This document shows, piece by piece, positions 8,653 to 17,232 of a stretch of 64,000 nucleotides of DNA. The stretch is from Wukongibacter sp050859025 (GTDB taxonomy: Bacteria > Bacillota > Clostridia > Peptostreptococcales > Caminicellaceae): NCBI RefSeq assembly GCF_050859025.1, contig NZ_CP138200.1, positions 3,472,001 through 3,536,000 on the forward strand, read 5' to 3'. The notes under the pieces are model-generated. The model was not told where the DNA came from and searched no databases. It worked only from the letters and a program-made list of their open reading frames with translations. How positions within the stretch are numbered: position 1 is the stretch's first letter; each line of letters begins with the position of its first letter. The translations under genes and the position numbers were made by a program.

Positions 8653-8762
8653 TATACCGCCTCTTTAATTTTCACCTTAAAAGCAGTATTGATGATAATC
8701 ATATCTTTAGTAGCAATATGAGATATGGAGTCTGTTTTGAAATCTATGTATTCTATTCTCAT
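8652..8762 (-). CDS. Small protein (36 aa)
   Basis: ATG 8762 follows AGGAGGGAAATTTT, a strong ribosome site. The product begins MRIEYIDFKTDSISH and is beta-rich. It forms a two-gene unit with the next ORF, starting near the inverted repeat at 8790-8842. Function unknown. Confidence 0.5.
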   Translation of the reverse strand: MRIEYIDFKTDSISHIATKDMIIINTAFKVKIKEAV

Positions 8763-8777
8763 AAAATTTCCCTCCTA

Positions 8778-8807
8778 TTGACTAAATCTGCCAAAGTAGG
8801 GTATAAT
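8778..8807 (+). promoter_or_regulatory. Rightward promoter of a candidate small RNA
   Basis: TTGACT at 8778-8783 and TATAAT at 8802-8807 are separated by 18 bp. The -10 lies between the arms of a perfect 11-bp inverted repeat, GCCAAAGTAGG at 8790-8800 and its complement at 8832-8842. A terminator follows at 8848-8872 with no ORF between. Confidence 0.6.
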
Positions 8808-8813
8808 ATAAGT

Positions 8814-8885
8814 GTCTAGTTTATATTAATGCCTACTTTGGCGAAATGCCTTTTAGCTTTTAGCTAAAGGGCTATTTTATTTCAA
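8814..8885 (+). ncRNA. Candidate small RNA of about 70 nt
   Basis: Transcription from the promoter at 8778-8807 would begin near 8814 and stop at a hairpin, GCCTTTTAGCT (8848-8858) paired with AGCTAAAGGGC (8862-8872), followed by TATTTTATTT. No reading frame with a ribosome site lies inside. The RNA ends just before the 3' end of the Rha gene, which points the other way. It could be antisense, or the inverted repeat could be an operator. Unsupported by any family match. Confidence 0.4.
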
Positions 8886-8916
8886 TAATTATATTCATTT
8901 CTCACATACACGTCCT

Positions 8917-9603
8917 TTATGAAATAAGTAGTCTTTGCTTAGGCAAATATGCAAATTCTATTACTTGATTAACTTTTCTTTTGCATATTTGATATATTTC
9001 TTTGTAATGAGTACCCTTAATCATTTCTTCCTTAACAGTATGTAAAATCATATCTTCTAAAAATGCTATAGTATCCAAAACTTTTCTATTTACAAATTCT
9101 CTTTCTCCCTTTTTAATTCCCACAGCACTATTTACTAATTTTGAATAATGTATGTATATCATATTAGGTTTTGACTTATATGTACCACTTCCTTGATTTA
9201 CAGCATACTCCGATAACTCTTGAAGCATATCCGTTTCATTTCTTCTTGTCAGTTTTCCTTGTTTTCTTGTTTGAAGCCATTCAGTTGATTGTCTTTCTAC
9301 AAGTGCTTGTCTCATGGCAAAGAATTGTTTTACAAGGTTGAGTTTGAACCGCCTTACAATAACATTATTTTCAAGCAACGTTGTTAAATAAGTAGCCTGC
9401 ATTTCATTTAATAAATATATTTTCTGTTTTTGCCCACTTGCCAAAGGTCGGTTCTCAAAACCGAGCTTTCCTAATTCTAAAAAGTCTTTATTAAAGTCTC
9501 TCAATTTTCTTTGTACAACTGGATGATTATACTCTGTTCCTTTGGCAATTACTAAACTATCTGTAAAAACATCGTTTCCTTTAATCATAACTAAATTTGT
9601 AAT
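8917..9603 (-). CDS. Rha-family phage regulatory protein, probable ATT start
   Basis: A 228-residue protein with the Rha pattern: a beta segment MIKGNDVFTDSLVIAKGTEY, then HPVVQRKLRDF, and the YLLNEMQATYLTTLLEN helix. The C-terminal half is a separate basic helical domain. The frame is open to an ATG at 9648 inside the upstream gene, but AAGGAGGAG sits at 9618-9610, directly after that gene's stop. The first codon at proper spacing is ATT at 9603, and the next ATG (9588) is about 21 bases from the site. Rha proteins affect phage development in several systems. Here it belongs to a local repressor/antirepressor cassette. Confidence 0.75.
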   Translation of the reverse strand: MTNLVMIKGNDVFTDSLVIAKGTEYNHPVVQRKLRDFNKDFLELGKLGFENRPLASGQKQKIYLLNEMQATYLTTLLENNVIVRRFKLNLVKQFFAMRQALVERQSTEWLQTRKQGKLTRRNETDMLQELSEYAVNQGSGTYKSKPNMIYIHYSKLVNSAVGIKKGEREFVNRKVLDTIAFLEDMILHTVKEEMIKGTHYKEIYQICKRKVNQVIEFAYLPKQRLLIS

Positions 9604-9616
9604 GGTTATCTCCTCC

Positions 9617-9847
9617 TTAGTTTTTAGTTTCACTAGGCAAAATAACAAAATTTCTAAAACTTAGCCTTTCATTTTGACAAAACTCATAAATTCCGCCTAA
9701 AAGTTTAGCACCAGCTTGATGATTTTTATTTATGAATCTATGAAGCTGAGGTGATGAAACTTTTAAGGCTTTAGCACATTGATAATAATTACCGTTGAAT
9801 TTTTGTAAGAATATTTCCTTTTTGAATCTCTCTTTATCAACCAGCAT
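9617..9847 (-). CDS. Small helix-turn-helix regulator (76 aa)
   Basis: ATG 9847 follows GGAGGTAAAAG. Residues 18-45 (NYYQCAKALKVSSPQLHRF) fit a helix-turn-helix. It is divergent from the repressor at 10040, with shared repeats between them, so it occupies the Cro position of this cassette. The stop overlaps the ribosome site of the Rha gene. Confidence 0.6.
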   Translation of the reverse strand: MLVDKERFKKEIFLQKFNGNYYQCAKALKVSSPQLHRFINKNHQAGAKLLGGIYEFCQNERLSFRNFVILPSETKN

Positions 9848-9871
9848 CTTTTACCTCCTTTCAGCTATGGT

Positions 9872-9946
9872 GTTACATGTAGTCACTGTTGACCGAATGT
9901 AATATTGTTTGTAAGTAAATATTATCAAAATCGTTACATGTAGTCA
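9872..9946. promoter_or_regulatory. Direct-repeat operators between divergent regulators
   Basis: The 14-mer GTTACATGTAGTCA occurs twice without mismatch (9872-9885 and 9933-9946) between the small HTH gene and the repressor. A related TTTGTAGTTAATA lies at about 9991-10003 within a rightward promoter, TTGTTT, 17 bp, TAAAAT. These are probable operators for the repressor at 10040. Confidence 0.6.
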
Positions 9947-10039
9947 ATGCTTTTTTAATTATTTTTTCATATTTTTTTTAATATCATTGTTTGTAGTTAA
10001 TACTTACTGTAAAATTAATTCATAAGCGAGGTGTTTCTA

Positions 10040-11113
10040 ATGAGTTCATTCAGCAAAGAAGATTTTGCTCAACTTTTAAAAAAAGCAAAGGGTGAAAGAT
10101 CAATAAACCAGTATGCTCTACATAGTGGTGTTAGTTCTGCTCATATTTCAAGATTACTTAGAAGTCTGCTTGATACCGCCCCAAGCCCAGAAACAATTAA
10201 AAAACTTTCGGATAAGGCATATAATAGTATTTCATATTTCGATTTGATGAATGCCGCAGGACATATGACTGTTGAAAATAAAGAAATTGAGACAGATATA
10301 TCCGAAGAAAATATTAAAAAACTTATTCCAGTACTTTTTAATTTTTCTATTAATGAAATTAAATCCAATTACTTTGAAAGAATTAGACAAATAATACTTG
10401 AGAGAACAACAACACACCAAAAGATTGATAACGCATTTTTAACAAGATTAAAGGATTTAATTATTGAGTTTATGTCTAAATCAACAGACGTCTCCTGGAC
10501 TTTTGAAAAGTTACAGGGTTATGAATTTTACGAAAAAAAAGAATACGGCTCTTATAAAGATAAAATAGTTGAATTTGAGTTAAGACATAGTATATCAAAA
10601 AAGGAATTAATCTTTTTTAAACAATTTTTATTTTTTTATGTCTCAGAATATTTATTAGATGAAACAGAATATAATCATCCAACAATTAGTAAATATATAT
10701 CTGAAATCGGTAGTTTCTTTTGTGACTTTGAGAAAAGTGGGCATATTTCTATAAAATATAAAGAAAAATTCAAGTATTTAAAACCTCATTTTAAAGAATA
10801 TGAAAATGTTGACATAGATTTACTTGACGATACAGAAATATACAAGTATTTATTAAATTGTTATAATGAAATACATGAAAAAGATTTTAGCACATCCAAT
10901 AAACAACATTTTCCTCATACATTGTATGAAATCTTTAAAACTGAATACGAAAAAATGCATATGAAAGAAGATAATTATTTAAAAATTAATAAAGATACAG
11001 ATACTGATATTGTTGAACTGATTAAATTATTCAATAATCTATCAAAAGAAGATAAATCTGAAGTCCTAACATATTTAAGAATTAAAAACGATATTAATAA
11101 GAATGCTCAATAG
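10040..11113 (+). CDS. XRE-family repressor of the tail-module cassette
   Basis: ATG 10040 (GCGAGGTG ribosome site) gives 357 residues; an in-frame GTG at 10031 lies inside the ribosome site. Residues 15-60 form an XRE helix-turn-helix (INQYALHSGVSSAHISRLLR). The 280-residue C-terminal part is helical and acidic and has no visible Ser-Lys peptidase, so RecA-stimulated self-cleavage is unlikely. It is the only rightward gene between the tail genes, ends at a bidirectional terminator, and probably represses the divergent Rha unit. Confidence 0.7.
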   Translation: MSSFSKEDFAQLLKKAKGERSINQYALHSGVSSAHISRLLRSLLDTAPSPETIKKLSDKAYNSISYFDLMNAAGHMTVENKEIETDISEENIKKLIPVLFNFSINEIKSNYFERIRQIILERTTTHQKIDNAFLTRLKDLIIEFMSKSTDVSWTFEKLQGYEFYEKKEYGSYKDKIVEFELRHSISKKELIFFKQFLFFYVSEYLLDETEYNHPTISKYISEIGSFFCDFEKSGHISIKYKEKFKYLKPHFKEYENVDIDLLDDTEIYKYLLNCYNEIHEKDFSTSNKQHFPHTLYEIFKTEYEKMHMKEDNYLKINKDTDTDIVELIKLFNNLSKEDKSEVLTYLRIKNDINKNAQ

Positions 11114-11298
11114 TAATTTTTGAGAATCTATTAAAATCAAACTATAAAGAATTTGAGTAAAAACCCATTTTTTTAAAACTGGACATACCATAAATATAAT
11201 TAATTACTAGAGAAGCCATTTAATATCTATATTCTAGTTATGCAACTCAGTATTCTCAATGTTTTTACTTAAATAACAAATATAATGATATAACTACA

Positions 11299-11320
11299 AA
11301 AGACCACCGGAGTGGTCTTT
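11299..11320. terminator. Bidirectional terminator
   Basis: AAAGACCAC and GTGGTCTTT form a perfect 9-bp stem with a CGGA loop. Ts follow on both strands. It separates the converging repressor gene and GYF_2 membrane-protein gene, and would also stop late transcription arriving from the tape-measure gene. Confidence 0.8.
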
Positions 11321-11328
11321 CTTAAATT

Positions 11329-12162
11329 TTACTTTGAATCTATGTCTTTGAATATTTTATCATATTGTTCATCTGATATATCAAAGAAATTGCTACTTTT
11401 CTTTTCTTCTGCCGATATATTAAATGCACTTTTATTTTTATATAATAGAGCAATAATAGCTATATAAATAGGTACAAAAACTAATAAAAAATAATTCTGA
11501 ATACTTAATGCTTCTATACCATACCAAATCAATCCTATTGAACTTGTTCCAACTCCCCAATTATAACCCCATTCTCTTCTTTTCCATACACCAATTCCAA
11601 TAAAAATTCCTGCTACAGTCATTACAATATTCCATCCAGCAATCAAAGCAGTATCATAGAATCCATATGTAAATGCGTAAAATAATTGTAATAATGATAG
11701 TAGTCCCCAGATTGCTGATTGAATAAAAAACAGAATAGCAGCAATCTTCACGCCTTCATAGGACTCTTCTTTTATATGGATATGATCTACTTTTTCTTCT
11801 TTTGGTGTAAATGGAGGTGGCTCACTAGGATTTCGCTTTGACTCTGTTTTCTTCTTCCCAAAAACTATTCTTGGTATATCTTTAGCTAAAACCCACTTTT
11901 CAAGACCCTCAAACCAAATGTAGTCTATCGGACTTAATTCACCTTCTAAAGCCATTTGAAATACAGCATCTCTAGATACAGGTCCAACTTGTTCATCATT
12001 CTTCCTATAATGCCAGATTGTTTTACTTATATTTCTTTCTTCAATCACTCCTTTAGCAACTGCAACAGCTTCTTCTGTGTATTGAGAATATAAGTATTCG
12101 TAAATATTAAGTAATTCTTCGTCAGAGAATTTTTTATATTTTTCATAAATATTTGGGTTCAT
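11329..12162 (-). CDS. GYF_2 (DUF4339) domain membrane protein
   Basis: ATG 12162 behind AGGAGGGCTGGTAAT gives 277 residues; a longer frame lacks a ribosome site. Residues about 50-100 form a GYF_2 domain (IWHYRKNDEQVGPVSRDAVF with a later IWFEGLEKWV). Residues 100-140 are a Pro- and Lys-rich linker, and about 145-245 contain four hydrophobic membrane segments. GYF_2 domains bind Pro-rich peptides and recur in bacterial membrane proteins of unknown role. In a tail operon it is foreign: a cargo gene that may alter the envelope of the lysogen. Confidence 0.65.
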   Translation of the reverse strand: MNPNIYEKYKKFSDEELLNIYEYLYSQYTEEAVAVAKGVIEERNISKTIWHYRKNDEQVGPVSRDAVFQMALEGELSPIDYIWFEGLEKWVLAKDIPRIVFGKKKTESKRNPSEPPPFTPKEEKVDHIHIKEESYEGVKIAAILFFIQSAIWGLLSLLQLFYAFTYGFYDTALIAGWNIVMTVAGIFIGIGVWKRREWGYNWGVGTSSIGLIWYGIEALSIQNYFLLVFVPIYIAIIALLYKNKSAFNISAEEKKSSNFFDISDEQYDKIFKDIDSK

Positions 12163-12238
12163 ATTACCAGCCCTCCTAAAATATTCTTGTATTAAATATA
12201 GCATTTATAGGAAGAATTGGCAATATACTAGATTTTCT

Positions 12239-14410
12239 TTAATCTTTTCCGTACCTTCTAGACTGAACTAGAAAATCTTTATTTACAACTCTTCTTATTG
12301 AATTATAATCAACCTTAACAGGAATTTGCTTACCATCAACAAAGACTTTTACCTCCATCTTAGGAGGTTCAACATTTATATTGCTTCTTAAATTCACTTG
12401 TCTATTTATGTTATCCATTTGTTTTGGTATATCTATAAGTTGCCTTGTAAAAGCATCATTAGACTCCATTCTGTTCAGTGATAATTGTTGTATTTTACTA
12501 TCACTTATTTCTTTTTTCCCTCCTAATCCCATTAGTGAAGCAGGAAGCATAGACCAGAAACTAGAATATATAGATCCAGTTTCTAGCAATGTTTGTGCTG
12601 CCGCTTTTTCAGCTGCAGTTATTACGGTTCCAGTTGTTCCTCCTGGTAATGCAAGTGGTGGAGTAGTCGGTGGTAATGGAGTTGCAGGGTTAGTTGGTAT
12701 AATTACTGGTCCGCCACTCGGGAAGCTACTTGGACCACCTATACCCGGTCTACCCCCTCTATTATTGATAGATTTACCATAGACATTCACTATATTAGCA
12801 TTAACGTTCATAGTTCTCATAGTTTGAGATAATGTCTCGGCTGGAGAACCTTTTTTATTTACTTCACCAAACTGTCTAAACCAAAGAAACATATCCCCAA
12901 GCTTCTTTGCTCCATATAAACTTCCTAGAGTGTAGCCAGTATATTTAGCACCTTTTCTCCATCCTTCTCCTTCTTTACCAACAAAATTCATTAGAAAACC
13001 GCCCACAGTATCAATGATATTAGCAAGTATAGGATTTATTTCTCTTAATTTATCTGTGGATTCACTAAGAGCTTCCCTAAAGGAATCAATAGGAGTCAAA
13101 TCTATCTGATCAATCTGTTTCTGAACATCCCCTATTTCCATTCTTGCCATTTTTCTTATTTGTGGGTCCTTTTCAAACTCTAAGGAGTCCTCTAAGTCTA
13201 ATTTTCTAAATGTAAGCTTCTGTCTTTCTATAGTTGGTCCCATTAAAGCATCAAAGAATGGTTCAAAAGTAAGAAGTTGTTCAACCCCGTAAGCTTTAAT
13301 ATTATTCCACATTAATTTCGCTTGCGTATTGATATTGTCCAATCTATCTTCAAATGCGTTTTGCATTGCACCTGAGGAATTTTCCATTTGATTCAATATC
13401 TTTTCAAAGTCCTTCAAATCACCTAGTAAAGGTTGTAATGCTCTTACAGCTTCATCTGAACCTAATATTTCTTTCAGGAATGAAGCTCGTCTTTCTTTAT
13501 TCATTCCACGCTTATCAAACTGCTCATTAAGGTCCTTGAATATTTCTATTAAAGGTCTAGTTTCATTCTTAGAATTTCTTATACTTACTCCAAATTCTTT
13601 AAACTCTTTTAAAGCCTTAGTATCTGTAAATTTATTAAATAGTTGCATCAATGATGTCGTTGCAATATTTGCAGGAATAGCATTCTTAGTAATCCCTGCT
13701 ATAGATGTATATAGTTCTTCCATCTCAATTCCAGCACTATCAGCCGACTTTAAAACACCAGTACCTAAGGAGCTCGCTAATTGCTCATACTCTACAATAC
13801 CGTTCTTCACTGTCAAAAATTGTACATCAAGTATATGATCCAAATCTTTGACCTCTTGCTTAAATGCATTCATGGTTCCAGTAGCAGCCTTAGTAACTGT
13901 TGGCAATTGTGTCATACCGGCAACAGACGCTTGACCAAATTTCCTACTTGTCATACTCGCATATCTAGAATCAACACCCGAAGACATTGAATCATAAATA
14001 CCTTGAGTAATATTTGAGAAATCTGTAGGTATCAATCTATACATTTGAAGCGAGTCTTTAACCATCTTTGCTTGACTCTGCCTCGTTTGATCATACATAG
14101 TATTTACTTTGCTTACACCATCTGTAAGCTGCGAAAAATCTCTCATTGTCGTTGCAACATATATACTAGCAGCTGCAGCAGTTCCTTGAAAAGTTCTCTT
14201 TGCTATTTTGTCCATAAACTTCAGTTTATTTGAAAAAGTCGCAACTGATTTGTCCATTTTAGCAAAGTTTCTTGAAAAGCTAGAAGTACCTCTTCTAGTT
14301 TCTCTATCTAAATCCTTAAGATCACGTCTTACTTCAAGAAATGATCGCTTCGATTTGTTCTTAGCATCAACTATAACATTAACTTCTTTGCCTTGGTTCA
14401 ATCTCTTCAC
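12239..14410 (-). CDS. Tail tape measure protein (TP901/XkdO type)
   Basis: A 723-residue protein with the TP901 tape-measure core in residues 60-340: FQGTAAAASIYVATTMRDFS, SGVDSRYASMTSRKFGQASV, then the conserved SLGTGVLKSADSAG and FLKEILGSDEAVRAL. A Pro- and Gly-rich stretch lies near 560-610. The protein sets tail length. By the rule of about 0.15 nm per residue the tail would be near 110 nm. It follows the frameshifted chaperone genes and is normally followed by the LysM gene, which here is displaced by the cassette. Confidence 0.85.
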   Translation of the reverse strand: MKRLNQGKEVNVIVDAKNKSKRSFLEVRRDLKDLDRETRRGTSSFSRNFAKMDKSVATFSNKLKFMDKIAKRTFQGTAAAASIYVATTMRDFSQLTDGVSKVNTMYDQTRQSQAKMVKDSLQMYRLIPTDFSNITQGIYDSMSSGVDSRYASMTSRKFGQASVAGMTQLPTVTKAATGTMNAFKQEVKDLDHILDVQFLTVKNGIVEYEQLASSLGTGVLKSADSAGIEMEELYTSIAGITKNAIPANIATTSLMQLFNKFTDTKALKEFKEFGVSIRNSKNETRPLIEIFKDLNEQFDKRGMNKERRASFLKEILGSDEAVRALQPLLGDLKDFEKILNQMENSSGAMQNAFEDRLDNINTQAKLMWNNIKAYGVEQLLTFEPFFDALMGPTIERQKLTFRKLDLEDSLEFEKDPQIRKMARMEIGDVQKQIDQIDLTPIDSFREALSESTDKLREINPILANIIDTVGGFLMNFVGKEGEGWRKGAKYTGYTLGSLYGAKKLGDMFLWFRQFGEVNKKGSPAETLSQTMRTMNVNANIVNVYGKSINNRGGRPGIGGPSSFPSGGPVIIPTNPATPLPPTTPPLALPGGTTGTVITAAEKAAAQTLLETGSIYSSFWSMLPASLMGLGGKKEISDSKIQQLSLNRMESNDAFTRQLIDIPKQMDNINRQVNLRSNINVEPPKMEVKVFVDGKQIPVKVDYNSIRRVVNKDFLVQSRRYGKD

Positions 14411-15078
14411 CTACTCTCTTGAAAGAGCCTTAAAATTATCTATGTCAAATTTATTATTTTTTTCAAAGTCATGTTTTTCTATTGTATCACCGCATCTTGT
14501 ACATGTTTTCTTTTTGATTTCTTCCTTACACTTGTCACACATGCCCTCTATCTTTTCATCTATGTCAATCTGAATGTTTGAATATATCCAAGTTATTTGT
14601 CCATTTGTAAGCCCCTTAAAGTAAGGGTCTGTAGGCAATACTTTAAAATGATCTGCAATTCTCCATCGCATTCTTTCAGTTGTATCTGATTTAATTTTTT
14701 TTTAAGGTCCTCAAACTCTTCTGTTGTCATTTCTTCAATATTATCGCTCATTCCATTTTGTACTTCTAGGAATTTATTGTGTAGCTCGTATACCTGTTTC
14801 GGAATAGTATTTTCCTGTAACTCTCCAAATGAATCAACAAAATGTTCTTCTAAATTATCTGGATTTCTCATAGCTTTTATCAATACAAACATATCGAATA
14901 TTAAGTCAGTTGTATCTATATCAACTGGATGTTCGCTTATATACGCAATAGTTTTTTCTCTAGATTCAATAATATCTTTTGTGTTCAGCTGAACCAAAGC
15001 TACTTTTTCCTCGGTACCAGGAATCAAAACTATTTTATAATTAGGTATTCCTTTTCGCATATCTGACAACTTTCCCAT
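14411..15078 (-). CDS. Tail assembly chaperone frameshift product (gpGT-like)
   Basis: Predicted -1 ribosomal frameshift product of 222 residues. The first 128 residues come from the upstream frame. After the A9 run at 14703-14695 the ribosome would slip back one base and read IKSDTTERMRWRIADHF to the stop at 14411. In the -1 frame a TAA at 14704-14702 abuts the A-run, so the shift must happen inside the run. The extension contains PYFKGLTNGQITWIYSNIQ and a CDKC-CTRC zinc-ribbon pair. Longer chaperone forms made this way are standard in tailed phages. Confidence 0.72.
14593..15078 (-). CDS. Tail assembly chaperone (XkdN/gpG-like)
   Basis: ATG 15078 follows AGGAGGTTTTACG. The 161-residue acidic helical product lies between the tube and tape-measure genes, the fixed place of the tail chaperone. 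Its 3' end overlaps the downstream frame by 79 bases. It ends with an out-of-character tail after the A9 slippery run. It probably coats the tape measure during tail assembly together with its frameshifted form. Confidence 0.75.
   Translation of the reverse strand: MGKLSDMRKGIPNYKIVLIPGTEEKVALVQLNTKDIIESREKTIAYISEHPVDIDTTDLIFDMFVLIKAMRNPDNLEEHFVDSFGELQENTIPKQVYELHNKFLEVQNGMSDNIEEMTTEEFEDLKKKLNQIQLKECDGELQIILKYCLQTLTLRGLQMDK
14695..14703 (-). other. Slippery A9 run for -1 frameshifting
   Basis: Nine consecutive As on the minus strand at CTT-AAA-AAA-AAA-TTA of the chaperone gene. The -1 frame opens exactly here and stays open to 14411. Confidence 0.7.
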
Positions 15079-15124
15079 CGTAAAACCTCCTATATTAGAA
15101 AAGGTGCAATCTTAATGACTACAC

Positions 15125-15568
15125 CTATTTCTTATTTCTCTTAAATTTAGCTGCGGTAAATCTCATATTCTCAGTTACCTTATCCTCTAGCTTCCCATCT
15201 TCTCCTATTTCACCCCAGTTACATCCTGAGTAAGTTTCAGTTCTATCTGGCTTTTCTATAACAAAATCAAAGTTTTCCAGATCATCAAGATATATTCCAT
15301 CATTGATTGCTTCCTTAGTTGCATATGCTCTTGTAATCTCAAGTTCATAGTCAGTACTTGTAGCATAGGTTGCAACTGGTTCATCTGATCCGAATTCTTT
15401 CTGACTTCGTACTTCTCTCTTTTTCGAAGCTCTATAACTTTCTACTACAGCTACTTTTTGGGATTCTCCATCATCATTGATAATCCTAAAATATATATCC
15501 TTTGACGTTGGTATTCCAGAAGAATGTAATTGTAAGTTAATCTTAAATAAACTTTTCAAGTCTTTCAC
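15125..15568 (-). CDS. Tail tube protein (XkdM-like)
   Basis: A 147-residue protein directly after the sheath gene. It has the tube-protein pattern of Myo-type Firmicutes phages: an N-terminal KINLQLHSSGIPTSKDIYF segment, beta strands around ATSTDYELEITRAYA, and an NMRFTAAKFKRNKK end. It forms the inner tube of the contractile tail. Confidence 0.75.
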   Translation of the reverse strand: MKDLKSLFKINLQLHSSGIPTSKDIYFRIINDDGESQKVAVVESYRASKKREVRSQKEFGSDEPVATYATSTDYELEITRAYATKEAINDGIYLDDLENFDFVIEKPDRTETYSGCNWGEIGEDGKLEDKVTENMRFTAAKFKRNKK

Positions 15569-15571
15569 CTC

Positions 15572-16681
15572 CTATATTAAGGCAGTTCCATGCAAGTAGA
15601 TTGTATTAAGTGGTAGTACAGCCTTATAACTATAATAAACGTGGAACCTTGTCCTCTTGTCCGCTTGACGTTCTACCTTATATACATTTGGTTCTTCTAT
15701 TATTTCACTTTCTGCTTGGTTTCTTAACCAATTTGTCGCATCCGACTTCACTTCATTCATTGACTTCGTAGACGCTTTTACCCTCGGATGAAGTGTAGCA
15801 AGTCTATTTCTAAGTCCCTCATCTATATGATCCTTTATTTTTGCTACTGTTCCTTCTTGATATTTGTCATCAGGTACAGCAGGAGACACTGTGTCGTCTT
15901 GAACATAGGTCGTAACCCACCTATCTATTAATATCTTTCCGTTTACGCTTCTACATGCTGCAATACCGCCTCCATAAAGAGCTTCTAGGTCTGTATCCTC
16001 ATACTTATTGTAAAGGCCACCAAATAAGCTTTCAGGCAATTCTAGATTATGAAGTGGCATTGATGGATCCAGTTCTAAAGCATCCTGTGCTGCGCAAGCA
16101 GTAGCCAAATAAACAGAGTCATTATAAGCTGTTCCATCTGATTGAAGTGGTATACTTCCCCATAGTGTAGCCCTTCCTGAATTTATTGGTATAGCTAATG
16201 CAGTAGTATTTGCCACTGTCAACTCTTTTGCAACACCTAAGTGACATCTTCTTTCTTTCTTGTTTTCTGATGCAGTCTTGCAATGATCTCTCACTTTTAA
16301 ATGTACAGCTGCATCTGCAGTATCACATATAACTATTTTTACAGCTTCTTCGTTATATAATAGATCTAATGCGGTTTGATATTCATCCGTGGTCGGTGAG
16401 CCATCTATTTCTGCTATTACTGGAACGCAAATAAGTTTGTTTACACCACTTACTGTTGCTATTTCAACTAGCTTTGACATTTCTGAATCTTTTCCAAACA
16501 ATCCATAAGCATCCTCTTTTATCTGAATTGCATGGGCCTTTGCTGTAGCATCTGTATAAATCGTTTCATCAACCTGAGCTACTATTCCAATGGGAAAACA
16601 ACTACCTGGATAACCCATGACCTCTTTTGACACTGTTGATTCTGAAAAAACTCCTATTCGCTGAGTATCAGATATAGCCAT
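15572..16681 (-). CDS. Tail sheath protein (XkdK-like)
   Basis: A 369-residue protein beginning MAISDTQRIGVFSESTV, with the sheath pattern: a variable middle domain (STDEYQTALDLL), a conserved GGIAACRSVNGKILIDRWV region and an AVLPLNTIYLHGTALI end. It is the contractile outer sheath, so the element encodes a myovirus-like particle or tailocin-like structure. Confidence 0.85.
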   Translation of the reverse strand: MAISDTQRIGVFSESTVSKEVMGYPGSCFPIGIVAQVDETIYTDATAKAHAIQIKEDAYGLFGKDSEMSKLVEIATVSGVNKLICVPVIAEIDGSPTTDEYQTALDLLYNEEAVKIVICDTADAAVHLKVRDHCKTASENKKERRCHLGVAKELTVANTTALAIPINSGRATLWGSIPLQSDGTAYNDSVYLATACAAQDALELDPSMPLHNLELPESLFGGLYNKYEDTDLEALYGGGIAACRSVNGKILIDRWVTTYVQDDTVSPAVPDDKYQEGTVAKIKDHIDEGLRNRLATLHPRVKASTKSMNEVKSDATNWLRNQAESEIIEEPNVYKVERQADKRTRFHVYYSYKAVLPLNTIYLHGTALI

Positions 16682-16691
16682 CCTATCCCTC

Positions 16692-17228
16692 CTATTCTAA
16701 TAAATCCGCATGAGGTATAATTTCATTTATAACCTCATACTTGAATTCTCTCTTCCAGAGAATTCTAACTTCTAATCTACATCGAGAGTGAAACAGTTCT
16801 TCCTTGAAAGGATCTTCTACTATATCGCCCTCTTTGAAACTAAAAAAAGTGATATCGTCTAGGACATCACTCTCAAACTCAAATATACTTTGTAATTGTT
16901 CTTGAATTCTCTCAATTTCTTTCTCTCCACCAAACTTAGGTGATTTATTATTCCAAATATGTAAATCGTAAAATATAGATAATTCTTTCCCTTTAGTCTC
17001 AATTATTTCTTCATTAATTTCGTCATAGCTTTCACCTAAGTAGTTATCAAATCCAATATTCTTAACAATGGGTTTCCCTTTAGAAACTGTTATCAATGTC
17101 TTTTTTAGTGGAAAGTCTTGATCAACGTTTATATATGATTCTCTAATATCTAGATAATCAAATCTAGTCTTTAAAAAAGCAATCAAATCGTCTCTACAAC
17201 TTATTACAGGTGAGTTGTGATCTATCAT
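16692..17228 (-). CDS. Tail terminator/completion protein candidate
   Basis: A 178-residue protein between the head-tail joining genes and the sheath, the place of the tail terminator. It has alternating strands and acidic helices (LQSIFEFESDVLDDITFFSF) and no enzyme motif. Assignment rests mainly on position and size. Confidence 0.5.
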   Translation of the reverse strand: MIDHNSPVISCRDDLIAFLKTRFDYLDIRESYINVDQDFPLKKTLITVSKGKPIVKNIGFDNYLGESYDEINEEIIETKGKELSIFYDLHIWNNKSPKFGGEKEIERIQEQLQSIFEFESDVLDDITFFSFKEGDIVEDPFKEELFHSRCRLEVRILWKREFKYEVINEIIPHADLLE

Positions 17229-17232
17229 CTAA

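Noticed and set aside
10141..10420. Leftward open frames antisense to the cassette repressor
   Set aside because: Opposite-frame shadows without ribosome sites; the rightward repressor explains the region.
12381..12782. A 133-codon rightward frame antisense to the tape measure
   Set aside because: Pro/Gly-rich complement of the tape-measure linker; no ribosome site.
14671..14673. Independent start for the second chaperone frame at ATG 14671
   Set aside because: No ribosome site; frame is open back to the A9 run, so frameshifting explains it better.
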